From Tribonema minus (Eukaryota > Sar > Xanthophyceae > Tribonematales > Tribonemataceae), in NCBI GenBank assembly GCA_017506865.1, contig JAFCMP010000087.1, forward strand, positions 240,034 to 304,033: a DNA stretch of 64,000 bases, given 5' to 3'. The translations under genes were made by a program, and so were the position numbers. Shown here piece after piece: positions 51,601-62,699 of this stretch. Every line of letters starts with the position of its first letter. Positions within the stretch are counted from its first letter, which is position 1. Below the pieces are notes generated by a model that did not search any database, was not told the DNA's origin, and was given only the letters and a program-made list of their open reading frames with translations.

Positions 51601-53346
51601 GACAGTGGTGGTACCGCAAGGGCGGCCCTCGACATCAGCCAGACAGCACAACTCGGTCTGCGGACTGGCAAATTACTGCCGCATCAGGCACACAAGGCTC
51701 TGCAACAGCAACGCCCAGCACACCCGAATCAACAGCAAGCGTCCGCAATGCAGCAGCTGCGGTCAGCACCGGTCCAGCGTTTATCACCAGCGCAGCACCA
51801 GCATCAGCGGCAGCTCCTCCTCGCAGCACCACAGCAACAGCAGTGCTCTGTTCTGACAGGCGGCGTTTGTTTTCGTCAGGCACTGTGTCTTAAAGTGCAA
51901 TGGGCAGGCTCACCAACACCAACGCACATGGTTGCAGGGCCCAGAACAGAGGAGGCCGCTCTTGTGCCCGCTAATGGCATTGATGACGCCTCTGTGCCGT
52001 TCGACCCAGGGATCGGTAGCAAGGTATATGCAACAGTCCGTGCTGCCATGGGCGTCTCTTCGAAACCGCCTGCGACGCGCATCAGCGACAGTCTCTCGAG
52101 AGATGCAGGACTCAACGGTGGGGTGCAGCTGCCCTCATTGCCTCTCACAGTTCAACGCTGCACGGAGTGCACACCTGTAACGTTGCTCAGCAGCACCAGC
52201 AGCAACACAGGGACAGGAGTTGCATCATGCCACAGCAGTGAACGCTCTGCATCGTTCGGAGAGGTTGGAAGCAACTGTGGCATCTTAGCACCCTTGACAG
52301 CAGCGCCCAACAGCCATGATCCTATCGCGGCGGTCAGTAACATGGTGATTGCCACGGCTTCTCCTGGACTTGTGTACAGCAGTGCAGGTGGCACAGCAGT
52401 GTCCATCAGCACCAGCAACGAGCAACGCTCAATCGCTGTGAGCCCTTCGGCAGTTGAGTGCAACATGGAGGCAGTTCAGCTTGTTGCAGTGATGAGTACA
52501 GCTGGCGCATGTCGGTTGGCGGAGGTCGTGCGACGCAAGGCAATGATGCTCGTACAGCAAGGCACTGCAAGAGCTGGGATCACGGCCTCTACGCGATGCA
52601 CAGCACTAGTGCCTGCGCAGCATAGTCCGATGACAGGGCGTACAGCAATGACGACACGCAGCATTGACCCCGGAGAGGAAGCCGCATGCAACAACGGCAG
52701 CTATACGGGGCATACAAGCGGCGAGGATGAGACGCACACTGTTGGCAGCTGTGTCGCAATATTCGACTGTCACAGCGGAGGCAAGGCATACAGCTGTGCT
52801 GTGCTGCGCGGCGATGAGGTCAGGACGCACGATGTGGTTGCGTCACGCGGCGGGGAGAAAGATGTACGGCAGATGGAGCACACCGCAGTTATGCGGCAGA
52901 AGGCTCATGGTGATGTGGTGGCGCGTGGCTTCGAGGACAAGGAGCCTAACGCGACAGGGAAAGTCGGCGGCAGTAGCGGAGTACAAGCGGTGCCACGGAG
53001 AGCAATGATGCGCACACCGGCGTACGCATCGAGGGCTAGAGCTCGGGCGACAGTCGCCACTGAGGAGGTTGTGGTGTCCAGCAATCGGACTCACGTGCGC
53101 AGGTGGCGGCTCACTGCGGACCTGGTGGGTTGCTCACACCGCATTGGGGCAGCTTGCAGCAGACAGAACTTGGCAGAGTGCCCGAGGAGGAGATTGCTCT
53201 CAGCTGACACTAAAATTGTGGTTCGGCAAGCAGACCTGTTGCTGGCGGCGATAGTAGCACACCTCAAGGGCGGCGTGATGCTGCTGTCCTCACTACGCAG
53301 CTCAGGGAGGTGCATGCGGCCAAGTGTCATGGCTATCATGTGCTGA
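45658..53346 (+). CDS. Giant repetitive Gly/Ser/Ala/Cys-rich protein, two in-frame stops near the 5' end
   Basis: One reading frame of about 2563 codons interrupted only by TGA at 46240-46242 and TAG at 46420-46422; the longest uninterrupted part starts at 46444 (2300 codons). The first about 400 codons look globular (V-P-D-Y-R-L-V-P-P-A-S-V, D-D-E-V-L-C-T-A-Y-E-R-V-V-W-T-V-A-G-V, V-G-E-V-V-L-Y-Y-S-S-S-Y). The middle is low-complexity with a recurring (S/G)-S-A-(Q/H)-G-(F/L)-A-(Q)-(S/C) core and many Cys. Codons about 1940-2070 are Gln/His-rich, and the C-terminus is Arg-rich. No signal peptide or membrane helix is evident. Not recognised: possibly a matrix or structural protein, or a transposon product. 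The two stops mean a pseudogene, short introns or assembly errors. Confidence 0.5.
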
Positions 53347-54200
53347 CCGGAGGGTCATACGGGTGAGTGGAGCTCAGTACCGCCGACGCCCGAGGCGGCA
53401 AGGAGAGAAGGCGGTGCCGGAGGAGGACAGCCTGAGGTGTTGAGGGGTGGTTGTGCCTCAGACACTTGTAGGAGCCGTTGGCGTACAACAGTTGTTGTTT
53501 TGACCGCAAGTCCGGTGAGGTTGCTTGACGCTACTAGTAGAGCAAGAGATGACACGTGAGTTACAGTGTCGCATGCCTGGCGTGCAAGCTATGGCGGCAA
53601 GGCAACATGCCGGAGCGTGGTCTTGGCGGGGAGGAAACGAGGAGCCCGTCTCTGTCATGGGGGGGTAGCTATAACTGGGCGTTTCCAACTATATACGCAG
53701 GTAGCAGGAGCATAGTGTTGTTTTCACCGGCTATCTGGCTCGGTGATGGGCAATCGGATGTCAAACCTCGCGTTAGTGCAGGCGGCACGGCGTCTGGCGG
53801 AGAAAGTTGTCGCTACACGATACGGAGTACCGTAGATTCTCCGACTGCTTACCCGTAGTTGCTATGGGCCTCAAGCGAGTTTTCAAATGTGCAAGAGGGC
53901 ACATGTTGTAGCTTAGCAATGTTTGGTCACACACCCATTCCAGGTAGCCGAGTGCAGGAGGAGGTCGTCATCACGCAGCTAACGCCCGAGAGTTCTGGCC
54001 GCTGACTATTCAGCGCCTGGAACGAGGCCGGGGTTTGGGGTACCAAGAGATTGGTCGCGACCTTTAGCGTGGTGCGACGGACTATACAACTGGGCTGCCA
54101 CCTCAGCCTAGGACATGGGGGGGGGTGTGTTGGTTGTACGTTTGTGCGAGCGCAGTGCGTTGGCACCGGCCATTGTGCTGTATGCGTTTTCTGCTTCTGC
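53347..54200. repeat. Downstream flank of the giant ORF, duplicated at 60115-61410
   Basis: Non-coding. Aligns with 60115-61410 through landmarks ggtcatacggg, gtaccgccgacg, ttttgaccgcaag, caggcggcacgg(c/t)gtctggcgg and gactata/acacaactgggctgccacc. The partner has extra material at 60180-60260 and 60418-60735. Confidence 0.85.
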
Positions 54201-54284
54201 TTTGCAGCAAGATGTAACGGATTGTTTGCACGTGATGTGAGGACATCCAGTGATGGCACAGCACATGCATATTGCTTGTACCGC

Positions 54285-54655
54285 TGCAGGTTGTGCATGG
54301 ATGCAGAGAGCACCATGCAGAGGGGGTATGTGGCAGCGGTAGGCGAAAGTGTGCAAAAATGAATGTTGAGCACTGTGGCAACAGTTGAAGTTGAGGTTTA
54401 ACTTTAAGTTGAAGTTGAAGTTTGGCAGTGTTGAAGTTGAGGTTGTGCAATGTTCAACACACTCCCAGTTGAGATTGAGACTGATCTGGAGTGGATGCTC
54501 AGCGGGATGCGCTGAGCAGTGCTGCATGCATGTCTATATGAATAATAATCACTGAACACCCAAAATCATGGAACGAAGACTTCTTCTTGTTCAGCCACGG
54601 AGCTTGCTTGGATCGCTGTCATGACTTGACAGCACACTTCTTGGGCCCAAGGCCA
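54285..54655 (+). repeat. Repeat G, copy 2
   Basis: Partner of 43986-44310, with an additional 5' part (gtgcatggatgcagagagcacc...) shared with copy 3 at 40970. Continues without a break into the exon below, unlike copy 1. Confidence 0.85.
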
Positions 54656-54789
54656 CACATGGCCCCCGTCGTGGGCTCCTCCTTCGAGACGGATGGCTAC
54701 CAGCTCAAGCTGCAACTCGTCACCAGCACCATCTCATCTCGCATCCGGGTCCGCATGGCCTCACCGACCTCCACCGCGCTGGCTACCAG
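54595..54789 (+). CDS. Fanzor-like exon preceding RuvC-I (third fragment of the family)
   Basis: After acceptor cttcttgttcag: H-G-A-C-L-D-R-C-H-D-L-T-A-H-F-L-G-P, then M-A-P-V-V-G-S-S-F-E-T-D-G-Y-Q-L-K-L-Q-L, V-T-S-T-I-S-S-R-I-R-V, to a donor gtaaggtg at 54790. An F-x-T-D-G-x-x-L-x-L strand shortly before RuvC-I is common in long eukaryotic TnpB-like ORFs. Open, with two good splice sites. No RuvC-I exon follows on this strand before the next repeats. Confidence 0.45.
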
Positions 54790-54930
54790 GTAAGGTGTAT
54801 GTTGTAGTCATTGGGATTTTGCGGTGTCCTGTTACCAATAGGCTCAATGACATGACTTTGTCTGGTCTGCACAGCTGCAGTACGAATCATGCACAGTGAC
54901 TGTCCTGATTTAGTAAACTACTCTGAAAAC

Positions 54931-56477
54931 GAGCGCGCGGTGTTTTTTCAAACAATTTACACTGTTCACGCCAAACGAATCAACTCATCAAAGCTGAGGA
55001 TTTAGCTATAGATTCTTAAGAGGCCGGTATACTTAATCCGGCGTTTTTGTATCGGTTTCCGCAAGCGCGAGCGCGAGCGCGCACTTTTGAACCAAATGTT
55101 ATTGATTTGCGCCTAATGAATCAACTCATCACAGCTGAGGAGTTAGCTATAGGTTTTCTGACAAGAACTCATGTATGCACCAAGGGCTACAATGCTACGT
55201 ATCCTTTCGGCCTAGAAAGCTCACCACCTCATGAACTGGTCAAAAACAGAAATCAAAACCCAGTTCTTCCTAAGCTAGCACCACGATGGCGATGGCTTCA
55301 GGCCAAACCCATACGTAGTCCTTATGTAACGCACTGCGGGCTATCCAACGCGCCTATCCGTGCTGCAAACCGTGCTGATGCAGTGAGGTTGATAGGAATC
55401 CAGCGTGCGCACCTTTTTTTAGTTTTGTTGCAAAAATGATCATGGCGTGCGCTGTAAGGCACAGCGGCGACGAGGGGCCAGGCAGTAGCTAGCATGAATG
55501 TATTCTGTCGGCACCATAGCGGTAGCGACGCAGCGCACCGCCTCTAGCAGGAGTGGTGTGCATTAACGCTGCTGTCGAACCCGAGAGGTCTCACTCTGAA
55601 AAATGGTTTCTTAGCCGCTTGCACCCACGTTGGGGAGGAGCGCTCGGTAGGCAAGAACGCATGTATCTAAGGCGACTGGGACACGTCTCGCTGCCTCCTG
55701 CCGTGGAGTACATCACGCGTCAGCGCTATAGACTAATGCAATGCTGCCTAGGGCTAGGGTAAGCGCCGAAAATCAAAGCGACCCCCCTTGGTCGGGAGAG
55801 AACCCCGGTTTTAGGGTACCGGCCTCTTAAACAAGAACTCGTGTATGCATACAGGGCTACAAAAGTATGCATCCGTTCGGTCCAAAGAGCTCATCACATC
55901 ATGAACGGTTTAAAAAACAGAAATAAAAAATCAGTTCTTCCTGAGCTAGCACCAAGATGGCGATGGCTTTAGGGCAAACCCATGTATACTTTTTTTGAGT
56001 GCAGCAGGGGCTATCCAGCACGCCCATCAGCGCTGCAAACGGTGCTGCTGTGTTGCAGTGCAGTTGATAAGTTTCAGAGTGTGCAATTGTTTGATGTGGT
56101 GCTCGCTGTAAGACACGGTAGCAACGCGGGGCTAGGCCACAGCTAGCATGAATGTATATTGTCGGCACTACAGCGGTATCAACGCAGCGCACCGCCTCTA
56201 GCAGTAGTGGTGTGCACCAACGCTGCTGTCAACACCGAGAGGTCCCAACCTAAAGATTCGTTTCCTAGCCGCTGGCAACCACGTTGGGGTGAAGGGCTCG
56301 ATAGGCAAGCATGGATGCATATAAGGCCACTGGAACGCATCTCGCTGTCTCCCCTTTGGAGTACAGCGCGCGTCAGCACCATAAAAACCTTCACGCTGCC
56401 AGCCTAGGGCTAGGGTACCCCAAACCAAAGAGACCCGAGTTGGTCGAGAGAAACGCCAGAACCAGGGTATTGGCCTC
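54931..56477. mobile_element. Older TIR element, split by a younger copy of its own family
   Basis: Left part 54931-55015 (aatcaactcatcaaagctgagg...) and right part 55831-56477 together match the inner element without interruption when the inner one is removed. The right end reads gggtattggcctc followed by TTAT, a decayed form of the inner end. The left terminus is not recognisable. Non-coding. Confidence 0.8.
55020..55826. mobile_element. TTAA-flanked TIR element (807 bp), piggyBac-type MITE
   Basis: Flanked on both sides by TTAA (55016-55019 and 55827-55830). Ends gaggccggta / taccggcctc are perfect 10-base inverted repeats, and similarity extends to about 22 bases with four mismatches. 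TTAA target duplication is the piggyBac signature. The interior has no transposase; the longest frames (130 and 69 codons) are not conserved in the outer copy. Clean TTAA and intact ends indicate recent movement. Confidence 0.85.
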
Positions 56478-57530
56478 TTATAATAACATAACTTCGAAGT
56501 ACATATACGTGACTACTATACTGCGTATAGCAACGTATATTTCTGTTCTATAAAATGATAATCCAAATCTGAAGACAACCTCTTATTATAGGGTTTCCGA
56601 ACGCCAATTTTTTCCCACTTTTTGGGCGAGTTTGATTTAAAGGCGTTGAGCGTAGTGCGGTCATCGCTGCGTTTGAACAAAGTGCCACCGCAGAGAACAG
56701 AGAAAAAAAGTTGGAAGGCTGAAAGTGGGAGATCTGACTTTGAAACAGTCGCCCTCGTACGACGTTACACCTGACCGCCAGCACAGCTCTGCATGGACAT
56801 AGAGCTTCACACTGTGCTTTCAGACGACGTGTCACTCTGCCGCCCATCTACAGCTGTACTCAGGTCGTGTAATGCCTTGGTTTCTGATCGCGTAACCTAA
56901 TTGCTCTCACAAATGTATGCCGGTGGATGAGGTTTGAGATCAGCGCGCTGTCTGCGTTTGCGGACACGGCTGTGAAGCACATATCTGATTTTTGTTTTTG
57001 TACATGCTGAGCGGAGCACGGCGTGCAGTATAGCGGCTCGCGATGACACGCTGGCCAATGCAGAGCACGCTGCTGAGCGTTGGCAAGTTTTTGCGTCAGC
57101 GCGGCTTCGTATCGTGTTCCAAAGTCGCAAAAATATTGGCGTGTGTTGTCAGCAAGCGAGGCGGGCTCTCTTCCGGGCCCGCTGGCCCTTTCATTGCACG
57201 AGGTCATCGTTGCTTCTTTACCCACTTTCAGAGTCGCAAAATCTGGCGAAAACCCCCTATCAATTTGTTGTTGCAACAGTGTCAATCTTCAAAATTTTAG
57301 AACACCTGTCACATTTTATTTGTGCAAGCATACCGTACCTGGCAATCACCAGCATTGCCACTTCAAGTTGCCCGACCTTGATGCGAAAAGAAACATAGCA
57401 TTAATTCATGCACCACGCATCCAGTGCATGCGCCATGAGCTTCAGCTTTCAACACCATGCCATCTACGTTTAGAGTTAGGGTCAAGATTAAGCAGTACTC
57501 AGTCTGACTGACTGCCCCCTGCCCGCTGCT
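56478..57530. other. No firm gene
   Basis: A minus frame at 56860-57285 (141 codons, basic, with A-L-T-Q-K-L-A-N-A-Q-Q-R-A-L-H-W) is open but unrecognised. The remainder is A/T-rich near 56480-56600 and otherwise featureless. Confidence 0.35.
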
Positions 57531-57716
57531 GTGTTGTGTGATGTCACAAATTGGGTACGAGGACAAGCAGCTGGACGCTGTGCTGCAGAGAGGCAACAAA
57601 GTTTTCCGCCGGGAGAAAGTACGCAGGGAGGTGGGGCTGACCCAAGGGTGGTGGCGTTTGCGGGCGATGTGCCCAGCTTCAAGACTTCGGCTAGCACGAC
57701 GGTCGCCGCCGCATAG
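57531..57716 (+). pseudogene. Possible RuvC-II-like fragment
   Basis: The frame contains A-D-P-R-V-V-A-F-A-G-D-V-P-S-F-K-T-S. A V-V-A-F-G-(D/A)-x-x-F-like strand occurs at the RuvC-II region of algal TnpB-like proteins, but only this one motif is visible, with an inserted-looking residue, and overlapping frames are also open. Listed because it lies downstream of the related exon at 54595-54789 on the same strand. Confidence 0.2.
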
Positions 57717-57733
57717 TATGATACGCTGTACCA

Positions 57734-58269
57734 TTACGCAACTACTGCGCGTAGTCTCCACGTGCACACTGCTTGTGCAACGTCTGTGTCACTCTGTCCC
57801 TTGGTCCTGCACGCCTCGTGCTGCGACTGGGACGACCGTACTCCACGGTGCTCGTCCAAAGCTGCAATGCCGCCTGTGGCATTTCGATGCTTGTAGATGT
57901 GTGGGCGGGCGCCCGCCATAGCCGCACGTGCCGTGTGCTGCTCCTCGCCAGTGCCGTCCGCACTGCTGTTTGGAGACCTCGTCGTCCAGGGGATCCCCCT
58001 CCCCCACTGATGATGCCTCGCCAGCTGCGCCATCGTCAGCAGCTTCGCCACCATCAGCAGCAGTGGGTCCTTTTGCTGAACTTCTCCGCTAGGCAAACGT
58101 GAGAGAATGCCTCGTACGCTGGTGATCATGCTGATCGCGCCAGCCGTATCCGTGTGACCCGTCTTCAGCAGCTCCCTTCGCTGAGCCGATGGTATGCACG
58201 CTGGCATGCCGGGCTCAAACAACGTCGGAGGCTGCATGAAACTGCCAAGCACGCCCCAGCCGCTCGTGT
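57734..58269 (-). CDS. Hypothetical ORF
   Basis: Minus frame (224 codons from 58408) including F-M-Q-P-P-T-L-F-E-P-G-M-P, S-V-R-G-I-L-S-R-L-P-S-G-E-V-Q-Q-K-D and L-L-L-M-V-A-K-L-L-T-M-A-Q-L-A-R. The part above about 58275 lies in the duplicated giant-ORF segment and is likely shadow. Unrecognised. Confidence 0.3.
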
Positions 58270-58277
58270 CCTGACTA

Positions 58278-60110
58278 TCATAGTGGTCACTTGCTGCGCC
58301 AGCAACAATTGTTGGTGGCAGCTGGTCATTCTGGTGGTGATACGACGGCATGTGTTTCATACAGTGGTGGTACCTCAAGGACGGCTCTCGACACCAGCCA
58401 GACAGCACAACTTGGTCTGCGCAGTGCGGACTGGCAACCTACTGCTGCATCAGGCACAAAGGGCTCTGCGACAGCAACGCTCAGCACTCATCAGCAGCAA
58501 GCCTCCGCAATACAGCAGCTGCGGACAGAACTGGACTAGTGTTTATCGCCAGCGCAGCACCAACATCAGCGGCAGCTCCGCCTCGCAGCACCACAGCAGC
58601 AGCAGTACTCTGTTCTGACAGGCGGCACTTGTGTTCATCTGCCACTGTGTCTCAGAGTGCAATGGACAGGCTCACCAACATCAACGCACATGGCTGCAGG
58701 GCTCACAACAGAGGAGGCCGCTCTTGTGCCCACTAGTGGCATCGATGACGCCACTGTGCCGTTCGACCCAGGGATCTGTAGTAAAGCATATGCAACAGTC
58801 CCTCAGGCTGCTGCCAAGGGCATCTCTTCAAAACCGCCTGCAACGCGCATTGGCGACAGCCTCTCGAGAGATGCAGGACCAACGGCGAGTACAGCTGCCC
58901 TTATTGCCTCTGATAGTTCAACGCTGCACGGAATGCACAACCTTCACGTTGCTTAGCAGCACTAGCAGCAACGCAGGGACAGCAGTTGCATCATGCCACA
59001 GCAGTGCAGGCTCTGCATCGTTTTGAGATGTTGGAGGTATCTGTGGCGTCTTAGCACCCTCAGGCTTGACGGCAGCGCCCAACAGCCATGGACTTGTCAA
59101 GGCAATCAGTATCATTTTGGATGCCACGGTTTTCCCTAGACCTGTGTGCAGCAGCGATGGTGGCACAGCAGTGACCATCGGCAACAGCAGCAGGCAGCGC
59201 TCAATCGCTGGGAATCCTTTGGCAGTTGAGTGCAACTTGGTGGCACTTCAGCTCGTCGCAGTGGTGTCCACAGCTGGCGCATGCCGTTTGGTGGAGGCTG
59301 TGCGGCGCAAGGCAACGGTGCTCGTACGGCAAGGCACTTCAAGAGCTGCGAACATGGCGTCTGCGCAATCAATGCGAAACTCTAGTGCCTGCACAGCATA
59401 GCCCAATGGCAGGGCATACAGCAATGACGACACGCAGCATTGACCCCGGAGAGGTAGCCGCATGCAACAACGGCAGCTATACGGGGCATACAAGCGGCGA
59501 GGGTGAGGCACACACTGCTGGCAGCTGTGTTGCAATATGCAACGGCGGAGGCAAGGCATACAGCTATGCTGTGCTGCGTGACGATGAGATCAGGACGCAT
59601 GATGTGGTTGTGCCACGCGGCGGGGAGAACGATGTGCCGCTGATGGCACACACCGCAGTTATGCGGCAGAAGGCGCATGGTGATGTGGTGGCGCGTGGCT
59701 TCGAGGACAAGGAGCCTACCGCGACACGGGAAGTCGGCGGCAGTAGCGGAGTACAAGCGATGCCACGGAGAGCACTGATGCGCACACCGTGTACGCATCG
59801 AGGGCTAGAGCTCGGGCGACAGTCGCCACTGAGGAGGTTGTGGTGTCCAGCAATCGGGCTCACGTGCGCAGGTGGCGGCTCATTGCGAACTTGGTGGGTT
59901 GCTCACACTGCAGCGGGGCAGCGCGCAGTCTGAGCAGGCAGGACTTGGCGGAGTGCCCGAGGAGGGAGTTGGTCTCAGCTGACGCTACAATAGTGGCTCA
60001 GCAAGCAGACCTGTTGCTGGGGGCGATGGTAGCACACCTGAGGGGCGGCGTAATGCTGCTGTCCTCACTACGCAGGTCAGGGAGGTAGGTGCATGCAGCC
60101 AGGTGTCGTG
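58278..60110 (+). pseudogene. Frameshifted duplicate of the giant ORF's 3' end
   Basis: Aligns with 51525-53320. It opens at cacttgctgcgccagcaaca and follows the Gln-rich segment, the D-P-G-I-(G/C)-S-K segment and the terminal Arg-rich domain. Small indels change frame several times and a TAG interrupts near 58540. The last about 230 codons (59226-59933) stay in one frame (S-I-D-P-G-E-(E/V)-A-A-C-N-N-G-S-Y-T-G-H-T-S, V-V-A-R-G-F-E-D-K-E-P), so this C-terminal part drifted under constraint or recently. Confidence 0.85.
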
Positions 60111-60114
60111 GCTA

Positions 60115-61410
60115 TCATGTGCAGTGCTGACCGGAGGGTCATACGGGTTAGTGGAGCTCAGTACCGCCGACGCCTGAGGCACCTGCATGCGGCCAAGTGT
60201 CGTGGCTATCATGTGCTGACCAGACGGTCATACAGGATAGCGGAGCACAGTACCGCCGACAGGCGGCAAGGAGAGAAGGCGGTGCCCGAGGACAGCCTGA
60301 GGTGTTGAGGAGTGGTTGTGCCTCAGACACTTGTAGGAGCGGACAATTCCCCTTAAACTTGCAACCATTATTGTTTTGACCGCAAGCCCGGCGGGGTTGC
60401 TTGACGCTAGATGACACGGTTTGATGTATGTATTCTGCACAATGAATCACTTCGCGGTATATGATGAGCAGTTTCTGGTATCCGGTCATACTCAAGAGTT
60501 CAGAAAGCAGCGGTTTAGACATCGCTTGAGGTTCCAGATGGAACAAGTTCAAGACCTCCCCTGGGGGTTTGAACTTGGGGCCTGGGGAAGTGCAGTTGTT
60601 CTGATCACAGCAGTATTGGAAACCTTGGAGACTGAGAGACAGACAAGCACGGAAGCTGGCCCTGATACTAGCCCAACAGACCAAATGGCTCCCCCAAGTA
60701 AGCACAGTCTCAACTATAACCAGCACACGTCACATAGAGCAAGAGATGTCGCATGCCTGGAGTGCAAGCTATGTCGGCATGCGGGAGCGTGGCCTTGGTG
60801 GGCAGGTATCGACTCGGAGGAGCCCGTCTCTGTTATGGGGGGGGAGATATTATTGGGCCGTTTCGAACTATAATCGCGGGTAGCAGGAGCATATTATACT
60901 GTTGTTTTCGCCGGCTATCTGGCTCAGTGGTGGGGGCAGCCGGATGTCAGGGCTCACGTTAGTGCAGGCGGCACGGTGTCTGGCGGAGGAAGTTGTCGTT
61001 ACACGATACGGAGTGCCGTAGATTCTCTGACTGCTGACCTGTAGTTGCTATGGACATCAAGCGGGTTTTCAAATGTGCAAGAGGGCACATGGTGTAGCTT
61101 AGCAATGTCTGGCCACACACCCGTCCTACGCGGCCGAGTGCAGGAGGAGGTCGTCATGACGCAGTTAACGCCTGGATTCTCCGGCTGCTGGTTGCTCAGC
61201 GCCTAAAGTAGGGCCGGGGTTCAGGGTACCAAGAGGCTGGACGCGACCTTTCGCGTGATGAGGCAGACTACACAACTGGGCTGCCACCCCAGCCTAGGAC
61301 ATGGGGGGGGGTGTTGTTTGTGCGTTTGCGCGAGCGCAGTGCGTCGTCGCCAGCCATTGTGCTGTATGCGTTTTCTGGAGCATGCTTCTGTTTTGCAGCA
61401 AGGTACTACA
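60115..61410. repeat. Copy of the giant ORF's downstream flank
   Basis: Partner of 53347-54200. Contains a local tandem duplication (60100-60175 and 60180-60260, each with catgcggccaag/catgcagccagg, tcgtggctatcatgtgc and gtaccgccgac). Confidence 0.85.
60418..60735. mobile_element. 320-bp insertion inside the duplicated flank
   Basis: Absent from the corresponding place in copy 1 (around 53535-53560), where gctagtag(agatgacac) is continuous. The plus frame across it (V-S-G-H-T-Q-E-F-R-K-Q-R-F-R-H-R-L-R-F, then E-Q-V-Q-D-L-P-W-G-F-E-L-G-A-W) and a minus frame are both open. Nature unknown; no terminal inverted repeat seen. Confidence 0.5.
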
Positions 61411-62485
61411 GCTGGTCGACCCCAAGCCCTAGGCATCAAATACAGATGGGCTCCGCCTCCCTCCATCGTGCAGTGCACCGAATTAGCTGCTGCTACTTGC
61501 TGGAAGGGTAGCTGAGGGTAATACAAAGGAGTTAGCTGCCGGTGTTCTTGGCGTGATGGCCGGCAGTAAGACCTCAGATGGGACCTCCGAGTTCGGGTCC
61601 CTTCGTGAATAATGCATTGCTCGAGCTGCAGGCAACGTGATACAACAAAGGCAGCCTGGCAGCCAAAGGTCCATGCCTAGAGCAATGGAGCTGCTGTGCT
61701 GCAGAAAAATGGAACACAAGTAGTAGCCCAACTTGCAGAAACATTGACATCAGTGGAGCAAGCAAGACATACCTCCTGAGACATGGTGGAGTGGATGTAG
61801 GTGTAGCCAATAGATGGCTCAGCTCCAGAGGCCCACTAGCTCCCAGCAGGATGTCTCTTGTCTGCTTGCCAACTAAGTCTGGCAAAAGCAAAAAGAGCCT
61901 TAGGTTCCCCAAGTGCTGGCACGGGCACCAGGACCAGAGAACCGTCCTAGGAACAGTCTCTTGTCAAGGCGACTGGTGTTTTGCACCACGTGGCAAAACA
62001 GAGACTTGTATCATCCCTCTTCTTTGAAAAAGGGCGGCCGTCCACGGCGCCCGCTTGATCGGTGCACGAGGAAGGACGTTTTATGATATTCATTTCTAGC
62101 GGGGCAACTGCTCTGTCACATCACAGCCTGGTTTCTTGTCTTGTCTGGGTCTAGGGCATGTTTTGATATATGCTGTTCCTTCACGCCTTGTGTGTGAAGT
62201 CAACACAGCTTCGGGGCATGCCAAGTCTCGCTGCTCCCTTACGCCATGCGCGCAAGCTCAATGCAGTTCAACTCTTGCGTGTGCGCTTGGGGGTCTGGTA
62301 TCCCCTGTCGCGGGACTTGCATGTTGCAAATCAACTTGTGCGTTGGCCTGGAGTGGTTCCTCGGCGAGTTCACGTGCCAACAATAGATTCCAGGAAGAAG
62401 GCGCAGCTCTAGCATCGTTCTTGTAATAGTCAGCCCTGAGTTTGATGCGCTTCTCTAGAGGCTTCTTTCCGCGCGTGTTACGGAA
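61411..62485. other. No supported gene
   Basis: Short frames on both strands (for example plus 61791-62027, minus 61574-61912) without recognisable motifs. It could include LTR sequence of the element to the right, but no second LTR is in the window. Confidence 0.4.
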
Positions 62486-62646
62486 CTAACTCAAGATCAA
62501 AGGTGAACTCCCCGCGGTCGCGTCTGGTGGATACAAGCCCACGCAAGACGCCACGGCTCCATCCGGAGGGAACCGGTAACGCAGAACTTGGCCGACGTAG
62601 AGTGGTCCAAAGTCAGTAGTAGGATCCGCTCCGCCCATCCGCGACC
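62486..62646 (-). CDS. Small terminal exon beyond the Ty3-type pol
   Basis: On the minus strand an acceptor tttttgggtttcag is followed by G-S-R-M-G-G-A-D-P-T-T-D-F-G-P-L-Y-V-G-Q, V-L-R-Y-R-F-P-P-D-G-A-V-A-S-C-V-G-L and a TAG. The peptide looks folded and the acceptor is good, but no partner donor was identified. Its first codons are copied, inverted, at the end of the pol ORF (63006-63054). Confidence 0.4.
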
Positions 62647-62669
62647 CTGAAACCCAAAAAGCAACCGAG
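62621..62669. repeat. Left arm of a 49-bp inverted repeat
   Basis: Reverse complement of 63006-63054 with three mismatches. Arms are 336 bp apart, separated by TTGAAG-rich sequence. Confidence 0.9.
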
Positions 62670-62699
62670 CACTTATGCTATAGTGAGGTCAGTCAAGAC

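Noticed and set aside
46444-53346. Giant ORF as a hydroxyproline-rich cell-wall glycoprotein
   Set aside because: Pro content is low, Ser-Pro repeats are absent, and there is no signal peptide at any plausible start.
43986-54655. Repeat G copies as LTRs of a 10-kb retrotransposon holding the giant ORF
   Set aside because: They are 325 bp and direct, but lack TG...CA ends. They contain an exon start and splice acceptor, have a third diverged copy at 40.96 kb, and no retroviral enzyme lies between them.
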